60,054 bases of DNA from Diaporthe sp. PMI_573 (taxonomy: Eukaryota > Ascomycota > Sordariomycetes > Diaporthales > Diaporthaceae). Shown here piece by piece: positions 48,698 to 59,479 of this stretch; position 1 is the stretch's first letter; every line of letters begins with the position of its first letter. The notes under the pieces are model-generated. The model was not told the DNA's origin. It saw nothing but the letters and a program-made list of their open reading frames with translations, and searched no databases. The stretch lies in assembly GCA_021399435.1 (NCBI GenBank), contig JAJTUP010000165.1, positions 1 to 60,054 on the forward strand, in the 5' to 3' direction. The position numbers were made by a program, and so were the translations under genes.

Positions 48698-49156
48698 CCG
48701 TCTAGCTATAAGATGAACAATTGCATGCCCTGTCGCTATGCGCCTAATCTACCGGTGAATGAGATTGCTTGTTGAAAGAGGCATTTCAAGGAAGTCTGGA
48801 ATGAGGTTTCGTCCACCGCCAAGGGACACTGGAAGCATGTTAAATAGAGCAAGTAAGCCAGACTTTCCACGAAGAGTGTCATTAGAGAGGAAATACGGAA
48901 TGAGATTGGAAACGAAAAATGCTATAAGAAGCACTGCCTCAGCCCGGGAAACCTCTTTCCAGGTTGATGAAGTGAAGAGAACCGGGGTGCGAAGATATCT
49001 TGTATACAGAAACTCAAAGTGATTATATGTAAGTCGATAGACAGTTACATGAAAACGATAGAGATAAACGAGAAATAGAAGACCCCCACTAACGAAGAGA
49101 TAGATGCCAGTATTGCTCGCAGCAATAGGAAAATGGTTACCACCTGTTGTATTCAT
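48698..49156 (-). pseudogene. Ferric-reductase-like membrane protein fragment
   Basis: From ATG 49156 the product reads MNTTGGNHFPIAASNTG, a hydrophobic segment (IYLFVSGGLLFLVYLY), a conserved-looking STWKEVSRAEAVLLIAFF region and LLALFNMLPVSLGGGRNLI. It then gives LIHR, stops at TAG 48749-48751, and continues in frame with IRRIATGHAIVHLIA. This pattern (N-M-x-P-x-x-x-GGR, then HR-W-x-G-R..H with haem-ligand His) is typical of fungal ferric-reductase transmembrane domains. The TAG occupies the usual Trp position (TGG to TAG). FAD and NADPH domains are absent, and hAT sequence follows directly. It is non-functional as it stands. Confidence 0.6.
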
Positions 49157-50446
49157 ATTGTACTGATATCGACTGAGTAATAGAATGAGTAAAATACAAA
49201 TAGTGATGTGCCACGTTTGTAAACAATGTTTGTTTGTTTGGTTTAAAACTAACCAAACGTTTGTTTGGACTGGTCCAAACAAACAAACAGTCCCCATATA
49301 TTTCCTTATTAGGCGATAAGCGAGGCTATCATCAGTCTACATCGCTATCGATTTCTGTTCCTAAACCCACCATATCGCCCGTACCATGTAAAACTCTAGA
49401 CTACTTGTAATTTGGGTCAGATATCAATTCTATGTCCCCTTGTATATACGTCCTTCTGCCACTAGATATAAAGAGCTCCAGATATGAATCCTCAAGATCT
49501 AGCCAGTCCTTCTCTTCAAGATCTGCCTAGCATTTTTTGCGGGTATGTGTTTTGTCTTGTAGCCGCTTGAGAACCTGATTGTTTATAAAGACAAAAGCTT
49601 GCATATCTGTGTGCTCTGGAAGGAGGCGATTGTAAGTTTTTGTATGAACAAAGCTGATAGTAGAGAAAGACCGTTCTAATGGCACAGAATTGGCTAGCGT
49701 TGATAGAACCCTGACAGCCACTCTTATGAGAACTAAGCCTTAGTTTAAGAGGTAATGCCATGCTATTGCTGGCTTGAAATCATCGTTATATATGGCGCTG
49801 GTCTTATCGAATAAGCCGTTTGGCCCGCCAGATTGCATGCGAAAGCGTGTAAACTTCTTAATGGCGTGTTGGTACTTTTTGGTATCCTTAAACTGCTTCT
49901 ATAGATACTCCTTAACATGAGAGAACACTAAAGAAGGTAATTTTAAGTGTTTCCCTGTTGTATTAGGCTGTAATGTATTTATAATAAAGTAAATATTGTA
50001 TGTTTATTTATTAAAATGGTGTTTCTAAATATCCTTAATCTTATCCTATAAGATATTAAGGTATTACTTTATCTCTTTTAGCTCTTACTATTTCTTCTTA
50101 ATTTGAAGCTAATAGTTAATAATATAGGTAATGCTAATATTATTAGCTTTAAAAGTATATTGGAATTTGTATATAGGTTTTAGGATTATAAGGATAGCTT
50201 TTAGCTGGAGCTAAAAGTTGTTGCTTTTAATAATATGTATAACTTTTTGTAGAAGGATAAAATAGTTCTTTTGTTTAAGCTTATTATAAATGTTAAAAAG
50301 AATAGACTAATTTTAGACCAGCTTATATATGTAAAGGAGAAAGTAGAAGGAGTTAAATTAAGAACCCTATTATATAATTATACTAATAAAGAGATAAAAT
50401 AATTAGTTACTATAAAATGCGTAAGTTATTAGACATTTATAAACTT

Positions 50447-50955
50447 CTGAAGGTTGATGGATTGAATGGTCAGGTAGCAGTAGGGTGTACTGGAGGTCTT
50501 GGTGGGACGCTTGAGAGTAGTTTAGACAACTTTGTATTGAATTCGAGTGGGCTTCTGTCAGCCCTCCTCACAGTCCCTCCGACATCGTCTCAACCCTAGG
50601 CACGCATGGGTTGGCTCTAGTGCAGGAATGGCAAGGCCGGAAAATTCGGCCCCTAGACCCACTATCTTTGGCTTTAAACAGCCAGCTAACCCTAACCCTG
50701 ACAGTAACCAAACTAAATACAGATAAACTTCAGAAATCAGGCTATCTAATAAACTAGGTTATATACTTTTTGGGTAAGAAATAAGGGGAATGCAGAGATA
50801 CAAAGTTAGGGTCTTAAAACAGCCTAAAAAATCGACTCACAGCTACCAAACTTATCTGCCAGCATGCACGCCCCATGGGCACTTAGAGAAATCCAGTGCC
50901 AAGTCTAGGGTAACTCCTTACATACAGCGTCCACACAAGCGTTTCTATTTAACAA
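50447..50955 (-). mobile_element. Family A repeat, copy A6
   Basis: This 509-bp copy runs from CTGAAGGTTGATGG to TATTTAACAA. It has a perfect 5-bp target duplication AACTT (50442-50446 and 50956-50960). It is among the less mutated copies. Confidence 0.88.
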
Positions 50956-51113
50956 AACTTACCTTCTAATTAGAGCGCATTATATATTATTCTACCTTTT
51001 ATTATAATAGGCTTATAACTAGGAGAGCTGCAACTTTAATTGTAAGAAGAGGGTAAAAATACTACTAACTTTCTAAAAGATTTCCTTAAAATATAGAAGG
51101 AGGAGGATATCTT

Positions 51114-51623
51114 TTGTTAAACAGAAACGCTTGTATAGGCGCTATACACAAAGAGTTACCCTAGACTTAGCACTGGATTTTATCTAAGTGCCTATAGGGC
51201 ATACACGCCAGCAGATGAGTTTAGTAGCCGTAAGTCGATTTTTTAGACTATTTTAAGACCCTAACTTCATACCTCTACATTACCCTTATTTCTTACCCAA
51301 ATAGTATATAACCTAGTTCATTAGATAGCCTAATTTCTAAAGTTTATCTGTATTTAGTTTAGTTACTATCAGGGTTAGGGTTGGCTGGTTATTTAAAGCC
51401 AAAGATAGTGGGTCTAAGGGCCAAATTTTCCAGCCTCCCTATCTACGCACCAAAGCCAACCCACACATGCCTAAGGGTGAGACGATGTCGGAGGGTGTAT
51501 AAGGAGGGCTGACAGAAGCCCACTCAAATTCAATACAAAGTTATCCAAACCACTCTCAAGCGTCCCACCAAGACCTCCAGTACACCCTACTGCTACCTGA
51601 CCATTCAATCCATCAACCTTCAG
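51114..51623 (+). mobile_element. Family A repeat, copy A7
   Basis: This 510-bp copy runs from TTGTTAAACAG to CAACCTTCAG. It has a perfect 5-bp target duplication ATCTT (51109-51113 and 51624-51628). It is inverted relative to A6, 158 bp away, but each has its own duplication, so they are separate insertions. Confidence 0.88.
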
Positions 51624-52659
51624 ATCTTTAATTAGCAGTTGGAGTTTATAGGATTTGTAAAGAGAGAAGCTAATGTGCTAAAGCTTTAGTATTCTTCCAA
51701 GCAGTTTGTAAACAGCCTGTATTACGTTTTCTATATTCGTATAGACTGAGTTAATATGAGCAGTTTTGTGATTACAAAGATATAGCATCTTTATCTATAT
51801 AAGCTTCTTCTAGTTCTCTACTATATGCTGTTTGTTACCCATATTAAAAGTTTTCTAATAGAAAGCTAGTTTATCTAGCAGTTGTATTGATATATTAATG
51901 ATCCTATGGTGGGAAATGTTATTAGAGGTATTAAAAATTATATTGAAGAAGTTTAATACCTGTATCTGCTGGAGAATCTTATTCCTAACCTCCCTATTAA
52001 TAGAGGGAAGGAGAGTGGTAATTATTTTGTAAGAAGGAGGAATCCATTTATTCCTAATACGAGTAAGAAGTGATGCTAGCGTTAAGACTTAAAGAGGTTA
52101 AATAACCTCCTGTTAGATATTATAGTAGCTGTAGTATTGTACATAAGGGTATTGTTTTTGTCCTTTAAAATATGCTGGATTCCAAAGTCTATAAGTGTCT
52201 TTTGTGTTTGTTCCTAAATAAGGATGGTTTTAGAAGCGCTTTGCTGCTCTTTGTTAGCCTTAAATATAGTACAACCTGTGAGATGATCCCTAAGTCTTTG
52301 TGGTGAGGCCGCGGCCTGCTCCTTACTGTAATGTCTGCATCTGTATCTCTCGTAGCGCTTCTTGTTTGTGCTAGGCAGAGGAGGGCGGCTGAGGCTGATG
52401 AAATGCCGCTTTGTATCATGATCTGTGGGTTGTCCTAATGCTATAATAGCGATTGCGATAGAGTTAAGCAGTTGAGTAGATTAGCTAGAAAGACTTATAG
52501 AGAGAGGCATGAGAATTGAGATAGTTTAGAAGGCTTTGTGTGCTGGGGCAGGTTGTAGAAACTCGTGAGTTGGGCCCACTTATTTCCTTTTTGGGAATGC
52601 CAAGCGTGTTAAATAAATGTAAACAAACAGCCTGTTTGAAACTTGCCAAACAAACGTTT

Positions 52660-53202
52660 GTTTATATGGGCCAAACGTGTTTGAAACCACTACTAAATAC
52701 AAAGTTATTTGGGCTTAGCGTGACTGTTGAATCATCGCAGGGTATTTATACTGTAAATTAGCCTGCAAGCTTAATTGTAACTACTAGCGAGCCTTTGTTA
52801 TTCAGTCATTTAATTTAATTTCTCAATATAAGACTAGACTCTTAGACGCCATGTCTTCCCTTTCATGTGGGGTTAGGATTTGAGCAGGGATGGTCAAGGT
52901 GACGCGCCTTGATAAGCAACAAAGCACTTTCAGAGCATCACACTAGAGGGCAGTCAGCATCCTCGAGAGTGAGAGCTTGGTTCGGGTAGCCTTCAAGCAA
53001 GACCTTCAGTGAAGGCTGAGTGTGTTGGATATTTGCGGATGTGGTCATATGGACGCGCACGTGACCAGAGCACACTTCGCTTAGATTTAGCTCTCCCTTG
53101 AGGTGCAGAGATTTCTCGCCGCTAGAATTCACCGATTTCGCTCGCCTCTAAGGACCCTTAGCGGCCCAAAAGCTGACAATATTGCCTAGTAGATAGCAGG
53201 AA
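52660..53202. other. Upstream region of the HET-domain gene
   Basis: No gene is supported. It marks the return to normal composition after the hAT element. It presumably contains the promoter of the gene starting at 53203; no specific site is claimed. Confidence 0.4.
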
Positions 53203-55682
53203 ATGGACGGCCTAGTCCCCGAACCCCACTTTGCTGAAGCCGGCAGAAACTTGAAGCGTGTGACCAGCCTCGTTAAAGCTGGCAAACCCAGAAAGAAGGC
53301 AGACAACGGGGTTGGATCGGTGAAGGACGGCCTTTGTCGGCGATGCCATAACATCCAATGGCAGCAGATTTGCAACAAGCCAACCAAGAATCGGAAGGGG
53401 ATATTCGTCGCTCATCTGATTGAGTCCTGCAAACAGTTGGAGGAGTCGTCCTGTCGAGTGTGCCGTCTTCTAGCGACCCTTAAACCGGACACACTGGACT
53501 CCGTGGATTACACTTTAAGACTCTACCCACTCCGCGTCCTCTTTCCGGGCTCGAGATTCCTGAAAGCAAACACGAAGCTTCAGCCCGCCCTTGACTGCTG
53601 CGTATTGGGAGCTGCTCCTTCGAAGGATGCGCTTGCTCCCGACATACACATTAGCAGCCTCAGGCTTTTCGATATACTCAACGAAAACGACTTGAAAAGC
53701 TCGAGCTACTTGGGTATACTCAACGAAAATGACCTGGGTGTGAGCCGCGATTATGGGCCACAGTTGGTCTCTTCCAGGGCTGATTTCGGGTGGATAACGA
53801 AGTGCATTGGGTCTCGGAGCCACCAGAGCTGCTCTGCTTCAGAAGGGGCCCCGGTTCGAGGGTTTCAACTCATTGAGTTGCCTACCATGTCTATCGTTGG
53901 GGCTGAGAACTTAAAAGCCCCATACGTGGCATTATCTTACGTCTGGGGTCAAGATCCTGGTCCGGACTGGCGGGAGGGCATTCCACTAGACGAGCTTCGC
54001 CATGTGGTACGCGACAGCATCGATATTACCAGAAAACTCGGTTACAAGTACATCTGGATTGACCGATACGTAAGTGCTTGTTTATCTAACTTACCAAACA
54101 GGATAAAAGGGGTGGCCTCAATAGCTGGAATTACGAGACTAACTTTCTGAAGTGCATTGATCAAAACGATAAGTCGGGAACAAAACTCGAGCAAATTAGC
54201 AGGATGGATCAGATATACTCGCGCTCGGAGCTGATACTGATCGCTGCGGCGGGCAACGACTCAGGTTACGGCCTTCCAGGAGCGCCTGAACGCCCCCGGA
54301 CGCCCCACAACAGCCAGCAACAAGCCACCATTCAAAACATGAGACTAGTCCAAATATTCCCCAACACGATTCATGCTCTAGCTAGCTCAAAATGGGCTAC
54401 ACGGGGTTAGACATATCAGGAAGGGTACCTCGCGAAGCGCCGCCTCATCTTCTCCGACCAGCAAATCGCCTTCCTTTGCAACAACATGTACTGTCCAGAG
54501 TCGGTTCGACAGCCACTTGAAACCTTGCAATCTCAAGTAACCAAACCCTTCTTTGATTTCATCCCTTACATACTGTCGGGGACGGTACCATGGGAAGATC
54601 CCGATCACCGCCCTATCAACAAATGCATAACGGCATACAGCCGCAGAGATCTGACGAAACCTGAAGATGGACTCAATGCCATTCTAGGGGTGCTCAACTC
54701 CCTTCGGACTGGCAAAAGACCGATGTATCATCTCTATGGGGTGGCTGTAACACACAGACACATCGAACTGGCCTGGCATCACAAAGGCAAGAGCAGCAGA
54801 CGAAATATACGGGAAGTTCCCACCTGGTCATGGGTAGCCTGGGAGGGTCCCGTCTCCGTTAACGGTAGCATCATATCTTCTACGGATATACAGTTACTCC
54901 ACGTCAAGGACGAGACTGGCCAATATGCCGAGCTGTTCACTGGCGAGCGGGTCGTTCCGATGCGGCTCAAAACCGACTCAAGCATATTCATTGCCAGCCT
55001 GTCCAAGGGCAGTCCAACAGATCGAACCTCTGAGCTGCTTGATGGCGATGTTGACGCCATGACCACATCTTCCTCCCTGCACGCACATAAATTTCACCGC
55101 ACAAGTACGCCCCCCTACATGAGCTCGTCGTACATGACCTACGATGGGAAGTACCCCAAAACCCTCTACATTACCGCCCCAGTCGTCAGGCTATTTTTCA
55201 GAGTTTTAGACTGGGGCCCGACCGATCCCAAGCCAATTACTAGGGTGCACTATAAAGCAGGCGAGTGGGGTGACTGTGACAATGTTATTGAGCGAAGATG
55301 CGGATGGCATTGCCATTTGAGGCTTAGAGATGGTGTAACAGCGCTTGCTCCCTGCTTCATGGATGGAGGAATTGTCCCCGAAAATGGTGATCTCGGCCTC
55401 GTCCTCAGCAGAGGAGGTTATGGAAGTGGAGCCGCGATACTGATCATCAAGCGGTGCAGCAATGTTTATGAACGAGCTGGGCTTGCGTTTGTTCAGGTTT
55501 CGTATACGGACCCTGAAACGCTAAAGATACGATCTGCCGATGACGGACGGTTCATGCGCTATGAAGAGGGGATGAGTTATATCAATGATGCTGGAGAGTT
55601 CTTAGATGGAGTTGCCATTGTCGGAGGTTCCGACCGCCGATGGCTAGATAAAGCGCTGGTTCGAACTGTAGCAGTAGAGTAA
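53203..55682 (+). pseudogene. HET-domain gene with one nonsense codon
   Basis: The HET domain is found in fungal heterokaryon-incompatibility proteins that trigger cell death on non-self fusion. Seen here: an N-terminal Cys-rich part (LCRRCHNIQW, then SCRVCRLL), then the HET core APYVALSYVWGQ (residues about 240-250), LGYKYIWIDRY and, after an intron, CIDQND. The intron is 54070-54152 (GTAAGT..CTGAAG, branch CTAAC, phase 0). In exon 2 the conserved RGWTYQE block reads RG-stop-TYQE: TAG at 54408-54410 replaces Trp. The frame then stays open for another 423 codons to 55682, with PTWSWVAWEG as in typical HET C-termini. With a single G-to-A change, the gene is a recent null allele. A truncated product would keep most of the HET core. 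Confidence 0.8.
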
Positions 55683-56092
55683 TGTATGTTTGTCGCAAAT
55701 GGCCGTGCGCAGGCATACATGCTGGGGCTCCCTGCTAGCTGTAAGAAATATGAAGCTATTCTGAATAACTTCTAGGAGACAGCAGGCCGCAGTGACTCAC
55801 AGAATAGTTACCTGGAGCTCTCATGAGCTCTGTAATGTAGATAAATACAGTATCTTGGTGTCCAACAACCGCTCTACAGGCTTACTTGTACAAAAATGCC
55901 CCAGTTAATAAGCCTGTTAAGGATAGCTCCAGGGGATGACACAGTGCTTGGCAGCTAAGCACTGTAATTTAGTCATCCTTTGACCTTTTTAAAGTAGAGC
56001 TTACCATTAGAATGCGGAAGCTGAACCTGGTTTTAATTGTACGCGATACTTATACTTCACAAGACAAGTGCTTGTGTCAGGCTCAATCTTTC
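55683..56092. other. Intergenic with a strong hairpin
   Basis: No gene is seen. A two-part hairpin lies at 55934-55978: GGATGAC pairs with GTCATCC (55934-55940 / 55972-55978) and ACAGTGCTT pairs with AAGCACTGT (55941-55949 / 55957-55965), with a 7-base loop and a 6-base bulge. It could be a small MITE end, a transcript structure or chance. Confidence 0.45.
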
Positions 56093-56179
56093 CTTTCACA
56101 TGGCAAGCGCCTTACTTCTCAAGCTCTCAAGCCCGTTCCGAAAAGGCATTGGCGGACCCCATAGGGGACCGGTCTCCTG
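56093..56179 (+). repeat. 87-bp inverted repeat, left copy
   Basis: This is the reverse complement of 59393-59479, with only a few mismatches, including GGCATTGGCGGACCCC and GGGGACCGGTCTCCTG. Part of it is also repeated in inverse at 56425-56469. The pair brackets the HET-WD40 pseudogene. Confidence 0.8.
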
Positions 56180-56345
56180 CCCCTTTTTTATCTATTTTGT
56201 ATTATAAAACTAGTGTACTCTTGATCATTCATTCGCTTCGACCCCCCAAACTTGATGATGTCCCTGCGGCCCATCTCCTGCTGGCACCCGCGTTACTGGA
56301 CACTATGGCACCGTAAAATCGAGCACACCGCGTTCGGCACCTGTT

Positions 56346-56469
56346 CCCCATGTTACTGGAAACCACGGCGCCTGGACCCCGCGTTACCGGAAACCATAGC
56401 ACCTGAACCCCGCGTTACTGGAAACAGGAGACCGGTCCCTTCGGGTCCGCCAATGCCTTTCGGAACGAG
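56346..56469 (+). repeat. 31-bp tandem repeat plus partial third repeat copy
   Basis: Units of about 31 bp with the core GTTACYGGAAACCA start at 56346, 56377 and 56408 (the last partial). A looser unit lies near 56285. The array runs directly into a 45-bp partial copy (56425-56469, CAGGAGACCGGTCCC...) of the 87-bp repeat, in the same orientation as the right copy. Confidence 0.65.
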
Positions 56470-56961
56470 TCTCTGGCTATCTAATCCAGGGCTCGTTCTT
56501 CGGTACGATATACCCTATAAAGGGAGCACAGATCTCAACAACATTGCACCAGCAGGAGGCGCCAGCTTGCATAAAATCTCACTCACTCCGACGTAGTCGT
56601 CATAGGTATGCGCCGTACGCCCAGTACCCCTCCAATCTCGCCAAATGCCGGGCAGGCTAGCCATTTTAGGTAGTCTTCGGTGGGATATTAGTGGCTGGTG
56701 TCGTTTCGTAGTTGGATGAATCCGCCCCCAAACTCTCCTCCCATCCTCTATCCTCTTCCATCTCTGTCAGATTGTATGGCCCACAAAGATGAGTGAAAAG
56801 AGCACAGAATCAATTGAAGTTGAAGTTGTCACGGTTATCACTGAAGAGTAAACTATCTATCTACTGATGGTAATTAGCGACTGTATATATAGTTGTTGAG
56901 TGTGGCGATATTTGAGCAGGCAGCGCGAGCTAGTAGCAGGCTGTTGTAGGCAGACACAAAT
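56470..56961. other. Intergenic, 3' flank of the HET-WD40 pseudogene
   Basis: No gene is recognised. Reading frames are short and without domains. Confidence 0.4.
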
Positions 56962-59139
56962 TTAGTGGATCCAGTTTGACAATCTCACTTGTCTTAGACC
57001 TCGGCCGCTAGTAGTCTGGAGGAATGTGCCATCATCCGAGAATGAAATGTCCGAAATATCGGCGTCACCATCGAGTTCCTGTAGGGCCACTCCAGAAGCA
57101 GCGTTCCATAGCCTGATTGTCCTGTCCTCTGATGCCGACGCCAGGAACTTGCTGTCCACCGAGAAGGTCATGGCGGTAATAAGCATCCAATGGCCCTTGA
57201 GTGACTGTAGAGTCGCTCCCAAGCCGACATCCCATAGCCTAATAATGCTATCACACGATCCTGCCGCTAGCAGCTTGCTATCTGGCGAGAAGGCCATGAC
57301 GGTAACCCTTTCCGAATGACCCGTGAGAGTCTGAAGGGCCACTCCTGAGCCTGTATCCCACAGTCTGATAGCCTTGTTGTATGACGCCAACGCTATCTGC
57401 TTGCCGTCCGGTGAGAATGCCATGGCGGTAACCGAGTCCGGATGGCCCTCGAGCGCTTGTAGCACCACTCTTAAGCTGGCGTCTCAAAGCTTGACCGTCT
57501 TGTTTCTTGATGCCGACGCTAATAGCCTGCCGTCTGGCGAAAAGGCCACGGCCATAACCCAGCCCGAATGGCCCTCGAGCGCCTACAGTGCTGCTCCGGA
57601 GTTTGCATCCCATAGCCTAATGGTCTTGTTATACGACGCTAGCGCAATCTGCTTACTATGAAGCGAGAAGGCGACGTTGCTGAGTGAATCTGAATGGCTA
57701 TCGAGTGTCTGTAGTGGCGCTGAATCCCACAGCCGGGATTCCTGTTCTTCTGGCGTTAACCCCTCGAGCATTTGCAACGCCATTCCAGAACTGGTATTCC
57801 ACAACCTAATTATCCTGTCCTTTGATACCGATACTAGCAGCTTGCCGTTCTGCGAAAATCCCACAGCGATAACGGAGTCCGAATGGCCCTCAAGCAACTG
57901 TAGCGCCTCCCCCAACTCAACGTCCCATAACCTAACCGTTTTATTGTCGGATGCCGACGCTAGTAGCTCGCCATCTGGCGAGAAGGCTACGGCCATAACG
58001 TAATCTGAATGGCCCTCGAGCGTCTATAGCGCTGCTCCCGAGCCGACGTCCTATAACCTAACTGTCTTATTGAAAGATGCTGACGCCAGCTGCTTGCTAT
58101 CCGATAGAAATTCCACGGCGGTAACCGAGTTCGAGTGGCCATTGAATGTCTGTAGTACTGCTCCCGACCCGGCATCCCACAGTTTAACTGTCATGTCCCA
58201 GGACGCCGATGCTAGTAGCTTACCATCCGGCGAGAAGGTTATGGCGCTAACCCGATGTGAATGTCCCTCGAGCGTCTTTAGTAAGGCATTCCACCTGGCC
58301 TCAACCTCCGGGAACTTTCGCATCCACTAAGGTACGCAATCCTAAAACCGCTTTCGTTTAGTGGAATTTGCATAAGCCTATAAGGCAGTCGATAATTCGT
58401 CGAGCTAACGTTTCCTTAGACGCTTGTAGAGCTCCTCTTCAAGCCTGCTGAATGCGTTATTCGCCCCCTCGCCATAGATAAGCGGCATATGGATATCGAA
58501 AATGCCTAGAAGGCAATAAGCTTTGTCTTCTCCACGCTTCGTCTCACGATCCTTTGCCCATAACAGTCGCTCGTCGACAGTGAATGCAGATAGAGACGCG
58601 CCTTGAAGAGCCGACACCGCAATTCCCGTTATCTCGTAAACTTCACGTTCCAACGATGTCCTATCGCCAAGTCGATTTTCATTCGAGCAGAAGAATTCCA
58701 ACGACGGTGGAGCTACAAGCTCTTAAAGAGTCCAACCACGGGTAAACCAGCGACTTTTCCGAAAATCAGATTCCCACAACTGCAGAGACAGCTCGACCTG
58801 ATTATGGACATTCGTCGAAACATCGGACAGATACACATAGCATTTGGCTGCATCCCAGTACCAGCGAAACATGGAGTTGATAGCTTCTTGAAGCTCTGTG
58901 CTGTTCGATTTATCAATGCAGCAGGTGTCCACCCAGAAGTGCCTTAGGCCATCGCGAGCAGCTTGCTCTCCGCAGAAGCAAATCTTTCTGTATCCAGCTT
59001 TCGTGTTGCCAGAGCCATCCGTGAAGTCTTTAAAGGTGACCTCTTCGTCATCATCTCCCCAAGTATGCGAAAGTATCGCATATGCGGTTGTATTGTTGAT
59101 GATATCCCTGCCGTTTTCCTTCCGTTCCAAAAGACGCAT
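56962..59139 (-). pseudogene. HET-WD40 (NLR-like) gene lacking NACHT, RIP-inactivated
   Basis: This resembles the HET-NACHT-WD40 (HNWD, het-d/het-e type) incompatibility genes. One frame covers 726 codons from ATG 59139 (MRLLERKENG). HET domain: AYAILSHTWG, FWVDTCCIDKSN, WYWDAAKCYVYLSDV, FTRGWTL, and GEDKAYCLLGIFDIHMPLIY. About 27 stop-rich codons (58324-58404) then lead straight into ten WD40 units of about 42 residues (LEGHS..V.AV.FSPDGK.LASAS..KTVRLWD). The NACHT domain normally found between them is absent. In-frame stops: TAA 58723-58725 (Gln position in RGWTLQE), TAG 58405-58407, linker stops, TAG 58051-58053 and TGA 57484-57486 (Trp positions), and TAG 58024-58026 and 57583-57585 (Gln positions). 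WD unit 5 is shortened. The final stop is at 56962. Confidence 0.82.
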
Positions 59140-59269
59140 GGCTAAATGGAGAAATCGAGAGGTTTGTAGGAATGAACTGTGGGAGCGATTAGGTCGAATG
59201 CACAGGAGATAGGGCCCTAGCGGGCCCTCGAAAACCTTTTGGAACATGAGCATTGTGGCTCGCGAACCT

Positions 59270-59325
59270 ATTGTGGCGTATGAATTGTGGCGCAGGAGTT
59301 GTGGCCTGGGAGTTGTGGCGTTGGG
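59270..59325. repeat. 14-bp tandem repeat upstream of the HET-WD40 gene
   Basis: Four units of the type (A/G)TTGTGGCGYAGGA start at 59270, 59284, 59298 and 59312, with a looser one at 59252. They lie 130-190 bases before the ATG at 59139, in the promoter or 5' leader. Confidence 0.7.
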
Positions 59326-59392
59326 GGGTGTAGATTTGGGAGTGGTGTGGCTGAGGGCGCGGAAGAAAGACCCTTGAGTTCCTCAAGGCACA

Positions 59393-59479
59393 CAGGAGAC
59401 CGGTCCCCTACGGGGTCCGCCAATGCCTTTTCGGAACGAACTTGAGAGCTTGAGAAGCAAGGCGCTTGCCTTGTGAAAG
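59393..59479 (-). repeat. 87-bp inverted repeat, right copy
   Basis: This is the reverse complement of 56093-56179. It runs from CAGGAGACCGGTCCCC to GCCTTGTGAAAG. With the left copy it encloses about 3.2 kb holding the HET-WD40 pseudogene. Confidence 0.8.

Larger units (their letters stand above)
49255..52659 (-). mobile_element. hAT transposon remnant with nested family A copies
   Basis: The minus-strand transposase pieces are a BED-type zinc-finger-like region (RYRCRHYSKEQAAASPQRL, about 52430-52200), unreadable AT-rich middle parts, and the C-terminal dimerisation domain at 49527-49721. That domain contains LANSVPLERSFSTISFVHTK, then AFVFINNQ, the hAT signature. A 14-bp inverted match AAACGTTTGTTTGG / its complement at 49255-49268 and 52646-52659 may mark the termini, but no 8-bp duplication was found. 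Two family A copies (A6, A7) split the middle, so the element is older than they are. Confidence 0.65.

Noticed and set aside
50447..51623. A6 and A7 as terminal inverted repeats of one element
   Set aside because: Each copy has its own 5-bp target duplication (AACTT and ATCTT), so they are independent insertions.
57026..58330. Plus-strand frames across the WD40 array (57026-57319, 57374-57661, 57677-58003, 58070-58330)
   Set aside because: They are periodic shadows of the minus-strand WD40 repeats.
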